This document shows, piece after piece, positions 32,340 through 42,300 of a DNA stretch of 64,000 nt. The notes under the pieces are model-generated. The model had not been told where the DNA came from and did no database searches. It saw nothing but the letters and a program-made list of their open reading frames with translations. Both the position numbers and the translations under genes were made by a program. Source of the DNA: CASQEL01 sp036655975 (lineage in GTDB: Bacteria; Desulfobacterota; Desulfovibrionia; Desulfovibrionales; Desulfovibrionaceae). The stretch is taken from contig JAVVPD010000002.1 of the NCBI GenBank assembly GCA_036655975.1, forward strand, positions 5,347-69,346, in the 5' to 3' direction. Numbering within the stretch: position 1 is the first letter of the stretch; each line of letters begins with the position of its first letter.

Positions 32340-34361
32340 ATGGTCATGTTGTGGAAAAACCTGAGTGTACGTTGTAAGATATTCAGCTTGATGACACCTT
32401 TTGTGTTGATTATCGCGTTCAGCTCGCTAAATTCTAGTAAATCCATGCAGGAAATTGTCAAATGTAATGAGGATGTTGATAGGTACGCGACCTTGGGGGC
32501 TCATCTTTTAGAAAGGTCTATTGACCATCTCCTGTGGGCAGAAAAACTCACTATGCACCTTGCCGTGGAAAAATCTGGTAAGGTGGATCTGGAAACAGAT
32601 CCCACGCAATGTGCTTTCGGTCAATGGTATTCCAGCAGTGAGCGCAGGGAAATTGAAGCGAGTGTCCCGGTGTTAAAGCCTGTTTTTATCGCCCTTGAAG
32701 CCCCACACAAGCGCCTGCATAAAAGCGCTGTCGCCATTAATGAGGCTTTAGAGGCGGGGAACAATGACGCAGCTCATGTGATTGTAGAAAAAGAAACCTT
32801 GCCTGCGCTTCAGGCCGTGCTCGCTCAGTTGGAAGAAGGGAATAAGGTGCTTAAAAGTGAAATTAGCGCTGCCCAAAAAAGAGCCAAAGCCGAACAAGAG
32901 CGCATGTTCAACATTAATATTATTGTTTTGATCGTGGGTATTGGGGTGGCACTGCTGTGTATTACGGCCTTGCTGGCATCTATTTTGGGGCCCCTTAAAA
33001 AGCTGCAAGCCTATGCCAAAGCGTGTACCTGCGGCGAAAGAGCAAACCTACACCTACGCCGCCGTGACGCTTTTGGGGAACTGGGTGATGCCATGTGCGC
33101 CCAGATGCACAAACTTGGGGCCCAAATGGCCTTTTCACAGGGCATTTTGAAGGGGCTTCCCGTGGCGACGGCCGTTTTTGATCTAAACAACAAATTGACC
33201 TATGCCAACACGGTGATGCTTGAATTGTTGGAGCATTCGGGCAAAGCGGAAGAACATTACGGCGAAAGCTCTGGAACTTTTATGTTTCGGGATGCGGACA
33301 AGCACACAGCGGCGGCAAAGGTGCTTGAAACGCAACAACCGCAAAATATGGCCACGGAAATTACCGGCATGAAGGGAACGCGTAAATACGTGCTGGCCCA
33401 AGCCGCCCCGCTGTTTGATGTTGACGACAAACTTACTGGCGCACTGAGCGTGTGGGTGGACACCACCGATACGCATAATAAAGAAGTGGAAATTAATAAA
33501 GCGCGTGAGGTTATGCTCTCGGTGGCGGCATCTTCGCAAAAAGTGGCGGAAATTGTAGCTGCCGCCAGTGAGCAATTGTCAGCGACGATTGAACAAGCCG
33601 CACGCGGGGCGGAAACGCAGCGCGATCAGGCTGTTTCCACCTCGGCAGCCATGGGGGAAATGAACGCCTCCATTGCCGAAGTCAATAAAAATGCGGATAC
33701 TGTCGCCCATATTGCTACGCAGGCTAGCAGCAAAGCCCGCGAAGGTGCGGAGCTTGTGCAGGAAGTGGTGAGCTCCATGCACGTGCTTGCCACTAAGGCT
33801 AATGCCGTTCAAGAAAGCATGGGTAAGCTTGAAAAACAAGCCGATGGGGTGGGCCAAGTTATTAATGTAATTTCCGACATCGCCGACCAGACCAACCTGT
33901 TGGCCTTGAACGCCGCCATTGAAGCCGCCCGCGCGGGCGAGGCAGGGCGGGGTTTTGCCGTGGTTGCCGATGAAGTGCGTAAGTTGGCGGAAAAAACCAT
34001 GAACGCCACCGGTGAAGTCATCGAAGTGATTCAGAATATTCAAAAAGGGGCCCGCTCCAACGCGCAAAGCGTGGTGGATGTGGTCAAAGGCATTGATGGC
34101 ACGGTCACCTTGAGCGGTGCCTCTGGCGAAACGCTGAACAGCATTGTAAGTTTAGTGAACAGTGTGGCCGTGGAAATTCAGGGTATTGTAACCGCTTCAG
34201 GCCAACAGGCCGCTACCAGTGAAGAAATTACCCAGGCCATAGCCACCGTAAGCACCGTGGCTGCGGAATCTTCCCACGCTTCCCAGCAAGCCGCGCAGGC
34301 TACGGCGGAACTTGCCGAACAAGCCGGCAAATTGCAAGAACTTATCAGCAGATTGAAATAA
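32340..34361 (+). CDS. Methyl-accepting chemotaxis protein with periplasmic CZB-type zinc domain
   Basis: A 673-aa receptor. A first membrane helix (residues ~12-32) is followed by a periplasmic region with the CZB zinc pattern: His73, Cys91 in C-A-F-G-Q-W-Y, and His123/His127 in P-H-K-R-L-H-K-S-A. A second helix spans ~190-217, a HAMP-like piece follows, then a PAS domain (~270-380) and the MCP signalling domain (~400-660) with the conserved hairpin tip D-Q-T-N-L-L-A-L-N-A-A-I-E-A-A-R-A-G-E. No C-terminal CheR-binding pentapeptide is seen. The ATG at 32340 follows GGAGAATTCTT. A sigma-28 promoter precedes it, so it is made with the motility genes. Confidence 0.92.
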   Translation: MVMLWKNLSVRCKIFSLMTPFVLIIAFSSLNSSKSMQEIVKCNEDVDRYATLGAHLLERSIDHLLWAEKLTMHLAVEKSGKVDLETDPTQCAFGQWYSSSERREIEASVPVLKPVFIALEAPHKRLHKSAVAINEALEAGNNDAAHVIVEKETLPALQAVLAQLEEGNKVLKSEISAAQKRAKAEQERMFNINIIVLIVGIGVALLCITALLASILGPLKKLQAYAKACTCGERANLHLRRRDAFGELGDAMCAQMHKLGAQMAFSQGILKGLPVATAVFDLNNKLTYANTVMLELLEHSGKAEEHYGESSGTFMFRDADKHTAAAKVLETQQPQNMATEITGMKGTRKYVLAQAAPLFDVDDKLTGALSVWVDTTDTHNKEVEINKAREVMLSVAASSQKVAEIVAAASEQLSATIEQAARGAETQRDQAVSTSAAMGEMNASIAEVNKNADTVAHIATQASSKAREGAELVQEVVSSMHVLATKANAVQESMGKLEKQADGVGQVINVISDIADQTNLLALNAAIEAARAGEAGRGFAVVADEVRKLAEKTMNATGEVIEVIQNIQKGARSNAQSVVDVVKGIDGTVTLSGASGETLNSIVSLVNSVAVEIQGIVTASGQQAATSEEITQAIATVSTVAAESSHASQQAAQATAELAEQAGKLQELISRLK

Positions 34362-34386
34362 ACAGGCTGCCGCATTGTCGTAGAAC

Positions 34387-34409
34387 AGCAGGGGGTTTGG
34401 CCCCCTGCT
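34387..34409 (+). terminator. Rho-independent terminator of the chemoreceptor gene
   Basis: A 9-bp GC-rich stem (AGCAGGGGG / CCCCCTGCT) with a 5-nt loop is followed by CAATTTTTAG. It is placed 26 nt after the stop codon. Confidence 0.85.
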
Positions 34410-34415
34410 CAATTT

Positions 34416-34967
34416 TTAGTCCCCTTGCTTCCGGCCTATCCACAATATTCCCATAAGAAATATGCAAAGCACCGTGGCGGTGATGCCGAAGCGGGCCATC
34501 TCGCGCCACCAGAGGGCGGACATATCTTCGTCGAGCAGACGGGGGGAAAGGTAAACATGCACGGCACCGACAACTTGTTCTTCTAGGGTCAGGGAGTGGG
34601 TGCCTTCAACCATATTTTCGGGGACAAGATCGTCCCAAGGCATACATTCCCAATTTTCGTTACGGCGCTGGCCTTCCAAAAAACCCAGATGGTCGTACAC
34701 CACCATGCCGTAGACGCGGCTGTCTTCCATTTCACTCATAACGATGGAGCGGGCGGATACCTCATTTATTTCCCACGCGGGTACGGCCAAAATGCGCGCT
34801 GCCCGTGCGGCCATGCGGTGGGCATCGGCCTGCAGGCGCAGGGTGGCGTCCATGCGGCTGGCGTGGAGCTGCCATGCGGTTAAGACCATGAGCAGGGCCA
34901 TAAAGAGCACCCACAAGACGAGGGCTATGCGGTTAAGAGGCGTGTTGAAACGTGCAAACACGGTCAT
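34416..34967 (-). CDS. Two-helix membrane protein with periplasmic sensor-like domain
   Basis: A 183-aa protein with a membrane helix at ~15-35, a periplasmic domain of about 120 residues (R-V-Y-G-M-V-V-Y-D near 85, like dCache or other kinase sensor domains) and a second helix at ~160-178, then a short basic tail. This is the input half of a histidine kinase or diguanylate cyclase without an output domain. It overlaps the murJ stop by 4 nt and is coupled to it. It may work with a partner protein or be a remnant of a longer gene. Its function is unknown. Confidence 0.65.
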   Translation of the reverse strand: MTVFARFNTPLNRIALVLWVLFMALLMVLTAWQLHASRMDATLRLQADAHRMAARAARILAVPAWEINEVSARSIVMSEMEDSRVYGMVVYDHLGFLEGQRRNENWECMPWDDLVPENMVEGTHSLTLEEQVVGAVHVYLSPRLLDEDMSALWWREMARFGITATVLCIFLMGILWIGRKQGD

Positions 34968-36553
34968 GGTTTGTTTCCTTTATGCTGACGAGTTGCCAAT
35001 CGTTTTTTATACCAGCGGATGCCATTTTGGGTATCCTCATGTCTGAGTAAAAGCAAGCTTAAGGCGTACACGCCGGCACCTGCCATGACGCCCGCCGCCA
35101 GTGCCACTGGGGGGCTGGATATAAGCTGTACCATAAGACGGGCCGCCCCAAAGGTGAGCAGGCTCGCCAACAGCATGGTGTACACGGCGGGCCCCGCCAG
35201 GGTGCGCGCGGGCAGGTTGACAGCCCGCCACAGGAGCGTGGTTTGCAGGCCCAAACCGCAGCCTAGTGCCAGTGGTGGGCCCAGTATGGCGTGAGACGGG
35301 GGCAACCAATACAGCAAAATTACGGCACTCGCCAGCGTGCACAATACGGCGGCCGCGCCGCTGCATGCGCTGAGGCGGGTGAGTTTGCGGGCGTTGCAGG
35401 CTGCCAGCAAGGGGCGGCTGAGTGCGTACAGCGGCAGGCTGTACGCATAGCCGGACAGGGCCAGTGCGGTATTGTGCACGGCGTGACTGTCAAAGGCCCC
35501 GTGCCCCAGCAATACGGCGATAAGGGCTTGGTTCACCGCCAGTAGTCCCGCCGTGGCGGGCAGAGCCAAGAGTAGGGAAAGGCGCATCGCCTTGGCGCAG
35601 TGGGCGTTAAAGGCTTCGTGCTGGTGTTGGGCCCCCAAGGCGGCCAATGCGGGCAAGCTGACCATGCCCAGCGCCGTGCCGGTAACGCTCATGGGAAGTT
35701 CCAAGAGGCGTTCGGCATAATACAGGGCGGATATGGCCCCAGAGGGCAGAAAGGAGGCTACAGCCATGGCGCAGAGCATGGCAATTTGGGGGGCCGCTGC
35801 CCCAAGAAGCCCGGCGGGTAGGGCGCGGAGGCAGGCGTGGATTTTGTCGCGTGGGGGCGCGGGCTTGCGGTAGGGCCATAGGCCCATACGCCAGAGGGCA
35901 AAACAGGGCAGCAGCCCTTGCACCAGCCCTCCGGCTAAAAAACCGTAGGCCAGCATGGGGGCGGGGCTGCCCACGTGACATGCGGCGAGCAGGGCAAAGA
36001 CGATGATAACCGTATTGAAGCACAAAGGACTGAGGGCGGGCACTAAAAAATGCCCCATACTGTGTAAAAAGGCCATGCCCAAGGCCGCCATGCCCGCTGC
36101 CAATGCGTAGGGGAGGCAAATGCGGAAAAGTACGCTGGCTTGTGCCGCCGTGGGAGCGGTGGTCGGGTGGGCGGCAAGACCGGGGGCGAGGCCGTCGATC
36201 AGCGGGCGGGCCGCTACTTCTGCCATGCAGATGATCACCACTAGGCCCAAAGTGATGCGTAGGCCCACGGCCCACGCCAGCGCAAAAGAGGCGGCTGGTG
36301 AGGGGGAGCCTTGGCGACTGTGCACCAGATGCGCGGTCAGGGTCATGGACAAGGAACCTTCGCCGAGTAAGCGCCGCAGCACATGGGGCAGCCGCAAGGC
36401 CACTACCAGCGCGTCAGCAGCGGGGCCGCCACCCAAGAGCCAGGCCATGAGCATATCGCGCACAAAGCCCAGCACCCGAGACGCTAGGCTTGTGCCGCTC
36501 ACCAGCAGGGTTGAGCCTGCTAGGCTTGGTGGGGGGTCGCGTCGCGTTTCCAT
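34964..36553 (-). CDS. murJ: Lipid II flippase MurJ
   Basis: A 529-aa membrane protein with about 14 helices of the MATE-like MVF family. The N-terminal G-T-S-L-A-S-R-V-L-G-F-V-R-D-M-L-M-A-W-L-L-G-G-G and the helix-3 segment with Leu-Pro and Arg (L-R-L-P-H-V-L-R-R-L-L-G-E-G) are characteristic. It moves the peptidoglycan precursor lipid II to the periplasm. Its start lies inside the 3' end of queF (34-nt overlap), and its stop overlaps the next gene. Confidence 0.94.
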   Translation of the reverse strand: METRRDPPPSLAGSTLLVSGTSLASRVLGFVRDMLMAWLLGGGPAADALVVALRLPHVLRRLLGEGSLSMTLTAHLVHSRQGSPSPAASFALAWAVGLRITLGLVVIICMAEVAARPLIDGLAPGLAAHPTTAPTAAQASVLFRICLPYALAAGMAALGMAFLHSMGHFLVPALSPLCFNTVIIVFALLAACHVGSPAPMLAYGFLAGGLVQGLLPCFALWRMGLWPYRKPAPPRDKIHACLRALPAGLLGAAAPQIAMLCAMAVASFLPSGAISALYYAERLLELPMSVTGTALGMVSLPALAALGAQHQHEAFNAHCAKAMRLSLLLALPATAGLLAVNQALIAVLLGHGAFDSHAVHNTALALSGYAYSLPLYALSRPLLAACNARKLTRLSACSGAAAVLCTLASAVILLYWLPPSHAILGPPLALGCGLGLQTTLLWRAVNLPARTLAGPAVYTMLLASLLTFGAARLMVQLISSPPVALAAGVMAGAGVYALSLLLLRHEDTQNGIRWYKKRLATRQHKGNKP

Positions 36554-37029
36554 TCACTCACGATGGTCCGTAAGGCGTCCTGTTCGCCGGCATTTTCTGG
36601 GCGTACTGCTTCAAAATGTTCGGCAAAAACGTGAATATGCGTTGCACCACGGGGGGTAAACAGGCCTTTGACTCGGCACCAGCGCGGTTGCAGGAGGGTG
36701 CACATATCGTCCAATACGGTGTTGGTGATGGTTTCCATAAAGGACTGGTGATTACGGAACGCAAACATATACAGTTTAAAACTTTTTGACTCCACACACA
36801 AAGTGCGGGGAATATATTCTAGGGTGATGGTGCCGAAATCCGGCTGCCCTGTTACCGGACACAGGGACGTGAACTCTGGGTAGGCAATACTGATAATATA
36901 GGGCCGCTCAGGGTAGCAATTAGGAAAGGATTCCAACTGGCTGAGGCTGGGGCCAGCGTGGAAGTCCGGCAATTTTCCTGTGCCGAGGGTTCGTAGGTGC
37001 TGCACTTGATCTTTGCTTTTTGTCGTCAT
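36520..37029 (-). CDS. queF: NADPH-dependent 7-cyano-7-deazaguanine reductase QueF
   Basis: A 169-aa T-fold enzyme that reduces preQ0 to preQ1 for queuosine in tRNA. The catalytic Cys lies in Y-P-E-F-T-S-L-C-P-V-T-G-Q-P-D-F-G near residue 50, and the substrate Glu/Lys segment E-S-K-S-F-K-L-Y near 78. The length matches the unimodal short type. I start at the ATG at 37029 after AAGGAAC. There is no preQ1 riboswitch-like fold upstream. It fits with gluQ (queuosine-tRNA modification) at the left end. Confidence 0.95.
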   Translation of the reverse strand: MTTKSKDQVQHLRTLGTGKLPDFHAGPSLSQLESFPNCYPERPYIISIAYPEFTSLCPVTGQPDFGTITLEYIPRTLCVESKSFKLYMFAFRNHQSFMETITNTVLDDMCTLLQPRWCRVKGLFTPRGATHIHVFAEHFEAVRPENAGEQDALRTIVSEWKRDATPHQA

Positions 37030-37105
37030 GGTAGTTCCTTGAAAGGTGAATGTTTCACTTTGGATGCCCGTGAAGCGCGCCCACGTCAAGTGCTGGCTTG
37101 ACTTC

Positions 37106-37134
37106 TTGAGTTTTATACTTTTTGGGACTATATC
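37106..37134 (+). promoter_or_regulatory. Sigma-70-type promoter of mogA
   Basis: TTGAGT, 17 nt, TATATC. The -10 box ends 39 nt before the ATG at 37173. Confidence 0.6.
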
Positions 37135-37172
37135 TCAACAGTAGGCTTGAGTATTTATCACCGGAGGCAAGC

Positions 37173-37946
37173 ATGTCTACAGCTATTCACGTTTTGTCCT
37201 GCGCTGCCCATGCGGTGCGGCCTCTTATTGTGGGTGCGGCTAAAGCCGCCGCCATGCCCGCGCACCGTATCGACCATGGCCCCTTGCCCGCATGGCGCGT
37301 GGGCACCAGCCTGAGTCACGCCGGAAAACCTGTGTTTTGCGTGGTCGGGCGCCTGTTGCTGCCGGATCATCCGCATGCACAGCTCTGCCCTTTGCTGCAA
37401 GCCGTGGCGGATATTCCCGAAGCCATAGATATGTGTGTGGACGAACAGCGCGTGGGCCGCGCTTTGGCTTGGATTACGCTGTCCGATAAAGGGCACGCGG
37501 GCCAGCGTGAAGACCTGAGCGGCCCCGCCATTGACGAGCTGGTGCGCGCCCATGTCCCCCTGTGCCACAGTCAGGGCTTTATGTTGCCGGATAACGCGGC
37601 GGCCCTCAAAGCCTTATTGCTGGAACTCGCCTTGGGCCAAGGATATGATATTATTTGTACAACCGGGGGCACGGGCATTGGCCCCCGCGATTTTTCCCCA
37701 GAAGCCACGCTTGCCGTTGTGGAAAAACGTCTGCCCGGTTTTGAACAAGCCATGATGCAGGCGAGCCTTGCCCAAACCCCACGGGCGAGTATTTCGCGGG
37801 CCGTGGCTGGGGTGGTGGGGCAAAGTATCATTATTAACACCCCTGGCAGCCGCAAGGCGGTGGTGGAAAATTTGAGCGCGCTTGTGCCCGCTCTAGCCCA
37901 CGCTCTGGACAAATTACACGGCGATCCTGCCGATTGCGGAGGCTAA
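37173..37946 (+). CDS. mogA: Molybdopterin adenylyltransferase, MogA/MoaB type, with N-terminal extension
   Basis: A 257-aa protein. The C-terminal ~155 residues are the MogA core: I-T-L-S-D-K-G near residue 108, T-T-G-G-T-G-I-G-P-R-D near 167 and the P-G-S-R-K-A segment near 230. It adenylates molybdopterin before metal insertion. The first ~100 residues are not part of the normal protein (about 160-195 aa); they have a beta-rich look (G-K-P-V-F-C-V-V-G-R-L) and may be a MOSC-like remnant. The start follows CCGGAGG. moaA at 55.7 kb serves the same pathway. Confidence 0.87.
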   Translation: MSTAIHVLSCAAHAVRPLIVGAAKAAAMPAHRIDHGPLPAWRVGTSLSHAGKPVFCVVGRLLLPDHPHAQLCPLLQAVADIPEAIDMCVDEQRVGRALAWITLSDKGHAGQREDLSGPAIDELVRAHVPLCHSQGFMLPDNAAALKALLLELALGQGYDIICTTGGTGIGPRDFSPEATLAVVEKRLPGFEQAMMQASLAQTPRASISRAVAGVVGQSIIINTPGSRKAVVENLSALVPALAHALDKLHGDPADCGG

Positions 37947-37952
37947 AGCCGC

Positions 37953-38828
37953 ATGAATATTCTGCGTATATCTACCCCCTTCGGCACTTTTGCCGCCCTG
38001 TGCCGTATGGTCAAAATTGAGCACTCTGTTTTTGCCCTGCCCTATGCCTATGCGGGAGCTTTTTTGGCTGCTCAGGGTATGCCTGCGTGGTCAACGCTTG
38101 TGTGGCTCACGGTGGCTATGGTGGCGGTGCGTTCCTTTGCCATGGCCTTCAACCGCGTGGCTGACCTGCGCTATGACCGTATCAATCCCCGCACTCAGGG
38201 CCGCCCGCTGGTGACGGGGGATATTTCTCCCGCGCAAACGTGGGCCTTTTGCGCCTTCATGGCCGTGGTCTTCATCATGGCGTGCGCGGGTATGAATACC
38301 CTGTGTGTGATGCTAGCGGTGCCCGCGCTGCTTTTTTCCGCCGCGTATAGTCTGCTCAAGCGCTTTACGTGGATCTGTCACTTTTGGTTGGGGGCCACTC
38401 TTGGCCTTGCGCCATTGGCGGGTTGGATTAGCGTGACCGAATCCGTCACGCTGACCCCTTTACTGTTGTTCTGGGGCGTCACCTTCTGGGTTGCCGCCTT
38501 CGATATTTTTTATTCCTGTCAAGATGTAGATTTTGACCGTGAACAAGGCCTGCATTCCGTGCCTGCCGATTTTGGCATTCCCGTTGCGCTGGTTATCGCG
38601 GCTTTTTCACACGTCATTACGGCACTGTTTTTTGGACTTATGGGATTGAGCGCACAGTTGTCCGTGTATTGGTATGCGGTGTGGCTGTGTATCTCTGTGA
38701 TTTTATTGTGGGAACATAAAATTATCCGCGCCGACGATCTGTCCCGTGTGGATACGGCTTTTTTCACCCTTAACGGCATTATTTCCGTGGTAGTTTTTAC
38801 GGGTGTTCTGCTCGGTTTATATTTGTAA
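37953..38828 (+). CDS. mqnP: UbiA-family prenyltransferase (MqnP-like)
   Basis: A 291-aa membrane enzyme with about eight helices. The two Asp-rich substrate motifs are N-R-V-A-D-L-R-Y-D near residue 68 and Y-S-C-Q-D-V-D-F-D-R-E near 190. It attaches the polyprenyl chain to the menaquinone precursor; in Desulfovibrionaceae this is the futalosine route (MqnP). No other mqn gene is near, so the label rests on family likeness. It starts 7 nt after mogA. Confidence 0.85.
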   Translation: MNILRISTPFGTFAALCRMVKIEHSVFALPYAYAGAFLAAQGMPAWSTLVWLTVAMVAVRSFAMAFNRVADLRYDRINPRTQGRPLVTGDISPAQTWAFCAFMAVVFIMACAGMNTLCVMLAVPALLFSAAYSLLKRFTWICHFWLGATLGLAPLAGWISVTESVTLTPLLLFWGVTFWVAAFDIFYSCQDVDFDREQGLHSVPADFGIPVALVIAAFSHVITALFFGLMGLSAQLSVYWYAVWLCISVILLWEHKIIRADDLSRVDTAFFTLNGIISVVVFTGVLLGLYL

Positions 38829-38838
38829 GGAGTTTTTC

Positions 38839-39378
38839 ATGGCCCGTAAAAAACGCTATCAATGGGATGTTACTGATCAAGAAGACGGTGCGGAAGCCCC
38901 CAGCCGCTCACAAAAAAAACGCGAAAGCACTGCTCTGCAAGCCTTGGGGGAAGAACTCGCGCGATTGCCTCTTTCCCGTCTGAAATCCTTGCCCCTGTCC
39001 CCCGAACTTGACGAAGCCCTGCGCCTGCTTGCCCGCATTAGTGATAACGAAGGCCGCCGTCGGCAAAAGCAATTTATCGGACGCCTCATGCGTGAGGTGG
39101 ATCATAAGGCCGTGCGTACCGCCCTTGATAACGTCACTCTTGGGCATAGTCAGGATAATGCCGCTTTTCATCGGGCCGAACGCCTGCGCGATACCCTGTT
39201 GGACGCAAGCCCCGAAGCCCTTGGCCCGCTCCTAGATTCTTGGCCTGAGCACGGGCAGGAACTTCGCGGCCTCATCACGGAAGCCCGTGAGGAACGCGCG
39301 AGCCTTGGTAGCTCTAAATCCCGTCCTCCTCACGCCCAAAGGGCCTTATTTCGAAAATTACGGGAACTTGTTGGCTAA
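38839..39378 (+). CDS. darP: Ribosome biogenesis factor DarP (YjgA/DUF615)
   Basis: A 179-aa helical, charged protein with the DUF615 features: a basic N-terminus, E-G-R-R-R-Q-K-Q-F-I-G-R-L-M-R near residue 75, and a C-terminal R-A-L-F-R-K-L-R-E-L. DarP helps assemble the large ribosomal subunit around the peptidyl transferase centre. I start at the ATG at 38839, which has AAGGAG 9 nt upstream. It lies 10 nt after the prenyltransferase gene in the same direction. Confidence 0.88.
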   Translation: MARKKRYQWDVTDQEDGAEAPSRSQKKRESTALQALGEELARLPLSRLKSLPLSPELDEALRLLARISDNEGRRRQKQFIGRLMREVDHKAVRTALDNVTLGHSQDNAAFHRAERLRDTLLDASPEALGPLLDSWPEHGQELRGLITEAREERASLGSSKSRPPHAQRALFRKLRELVG

Positions 39379-39383
39379 ACCTG

Positions 39384-42300
39384 TTATACGCTGCCGCCTT
39401 TCTTTAAATCGTCTTCGGCGGCGTCAAAATTACTGGCAAAGCGTTTTCTGAGGTATTGGGAGAGGTTTTCGAGATAAAAGTAATAGACAGGGGTGATGAA
39501 CAGGGTCACAAGTTGGGAGAAGCACAGCCCCCCCACAACAGCAAGGCCAAGGGGGCGGCGGGCATCGGCCCCAGCCCCCACGCCAATGGCTATGGGCAGT
39601 GCGCCCATGAGTGCCGCCATGGTGGTCATCATAATGGGGCGAAAACGGACCAGACAGCCCCGGGTAATGGCGTCCAGGGGGGTAATACTTTTATCGTGGT
39701 GCTGAATTTCAAGGGCGAAGTCCAGCATCATAATAGCGTTCTTTTTGACAATCCCGATGAGCATAATGATGCCGACAAAGGCATACAAGTTCAGGTCGAT
39801 GCCGAAGAGCCATAGGGTAGCCAGCGCGCCGAAACCGGCAGAGGGCAGGCCGGACAGAATGGTCAGGGGATGGATGAAACTTTCGTACAGAATGCCGAGC
39901 ACAAGATAAATGACAACAATGGCAAGGACGAGCAGCCAGCCCATGCCGGTGAGCGAATCTTGGAAGGCTTGGGCCGTGCCTTGGGACATGGCGGTGACGG
40001 AGGCGGGCAGCAGGGGAAGGGCAGCTTTTTCCACGGCAGCCACACCATCACCGAGGGAGACGCCGGGGCGCAGGTTGTAGGAAATGGTTACGGCGGGGAA
40101 TTGCCCTGAGTGGTTGACGGCTATGGGGCCTACGCCGGGGGTCAGGGAGGCGACGGTATCCAGAGGCACAAGTTTATTGTCGCTGGAGCGGACATAGAGC
40201 TTGGACAGGGCCGAGGCGTCCTGCTGGAAGCGGCGCTGCAATTCGACAAAGACGGTGTAGTCGTTGACAGGGGTATAGATGGTAGAAATTTCGCGTGAAC
40301 CGTAGGCCGATTGCAAGGCCAGTTCGATTTGTTCGGGGCTGATGCCCAGGGCGGCGGCACGGTTACGGTCGATATCTACGCGTAATTCAGGATTTTTGAG
40401 TTGCAGGTCGCTGTTGACATCCTGCAATTGGGGCAAGGCCCGCAGGGCACGTTCCACATTATTGGCGGCATCATACAGGGCGGTGATGTCCGCCCCCGTG
40501 AGCGTGTACTGGTAGAGCGCCTTGGTGGAGCGTCCGCCAATGTTGATGGAGGGGGGAATACGCACAAACACGCGCATGCCGGGGGTGGTGTTCAGCTCGC
40601 GGCGCAGTCTTTCCGCCACGGCGTTGATACCGGGGCGCTTGCCGTGGGGTTTCAGCCGCAACATCATAATACCGTTGTTCATGCTCTGGCTAGAGCCGAC
40701 AATACCCACGACAGAATTATAGCGTTCCAAGTCGGGATTGGCGGCAAGGATGGGGTCAAGCTTGCGCTGAGTGTTGACCATGCCAGCAAAGGAGATGCCC
40801 TGTTCGGCTTCTGTGGAGGCCACCAAAAAACCCATATCTTCGGTGGGCAGAAAGCCTTTAGGAATAGCCATAAACAGCCATCCGGTAAGCAAGAGCAGAA
40901 CAAATGAGGTGTAGAGCGTTATGCGGCGATGCCGTAACACACACAATAATGCGCGCTCATACCCTTTGGTAAGATTGTTGAAGGAGCGTTCAAGAATGCC
41001 GTGCAATCCCTCATATTGGGTTTGATGGGTGGGTTTTGTTTTGAGAAAATAGGCGCAGAGCATGGGGGTGAGGGTCAAAGAAATAAAGCCCGAAAACAAA
41101 ATGGCGACGATGATGACCACGGCAAATTCGCGGAACAGCCGCCCCACAATACCGCCCATGAACAATACAGGAATAAACACCGCCGCAAGGGATATGGTCA
41201 TGGACATAATGGTGAAGCCAATTTCTTTGGAGCCGTCAAAGGCCGCCAAAATGGGATTTTTTCCCATTTCTTGATGCCGTACGATGTTTTCGAGCATCAC
41301 AATGGCGTCGTCCACCACAAAGCCCACGGCCAGCGTCAGGGCCATGAGCGAGAGATTGTCGAGGCTGTAGCCGGCGACAAACATGATAGCAAAGGTGGAC
41401 ACCACCGACATGGGCAGGGCAAGGCTGGGGATGACGGTGGCAGGGAGATTGCGTAAAAATAGAAAGATAACCAGCACCACCAGAAACACGGTCAGGATGA
41501 GGGTGAATTTTACATCGGCAACGGATTCTTGAATGGATTCAGAGCGGTCGTAAAAAATATTAACATTGACCGAAGGGGGCAATTGCTGCTGGAGGGTGGG
41601 CAGAATTTTTTTGATGGTATTGACCACTTCCACGGTATTGGTGCCGGGCTGGCGCTCAATGGCGAGGGTGATACTTGAAGTGCCTTGGCTCCACGAAACC
41701 TGCTTATCCTGTTCTTCGCTGTCCACCACGTCGCCCAATTCGCTCAGGCGCACGGGGGCGCCGTTGCGATAGGCCACAACCACATCCCGAAAGGCGGTAG
41801 CATTTTCCAATTGTCCGGAAGACTTGATGCTGCTGGAACGTAATTCCCCTTCCAACACGCCGGTGGGCAATTTACTGTTGGCGGCCATGATGGCGTTGGC
41901 AACTTCGTCGATGCCGATTTCACGGCTGGCGAGGGCATCGGGGTCAAGCTGGGCGCGCACCGCATATTTTTTTTGTCCGTAAATAACCACCTGTGCCACG
42001 CCTTTAACCATGGACAGACGTTGCCCGATAAGCGTGTCCGCATATTCATTCAGCTTAAACATGGGCAGGGTGGGCGAGCTGACAGTGATATAGAGGATGG
42101 GCAAGTCTGCCGGATTGACCTTTTTATAGCTGGGGGGGGTGGTCATGGTGGTGGGCAGACGGCGCTGGGCCAACCCAATGGCCGATTGTACGTCTAGCGC
42201 GGCGGCGTCGATGTCTCGGTCTAGGGCAAATTGGATGATAATACGGGTGCGCCCCGCCGCATTAACCGACGACATGGAATCGATACCCGCAATAGTGAAA

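Noticed and set aside
37030..37172. preQ1 riboswitch upstream of queF
   Set aside because: No stem-loop with an A-rich tail that fits the preQ1 aptamer; queF has a plain RBS.
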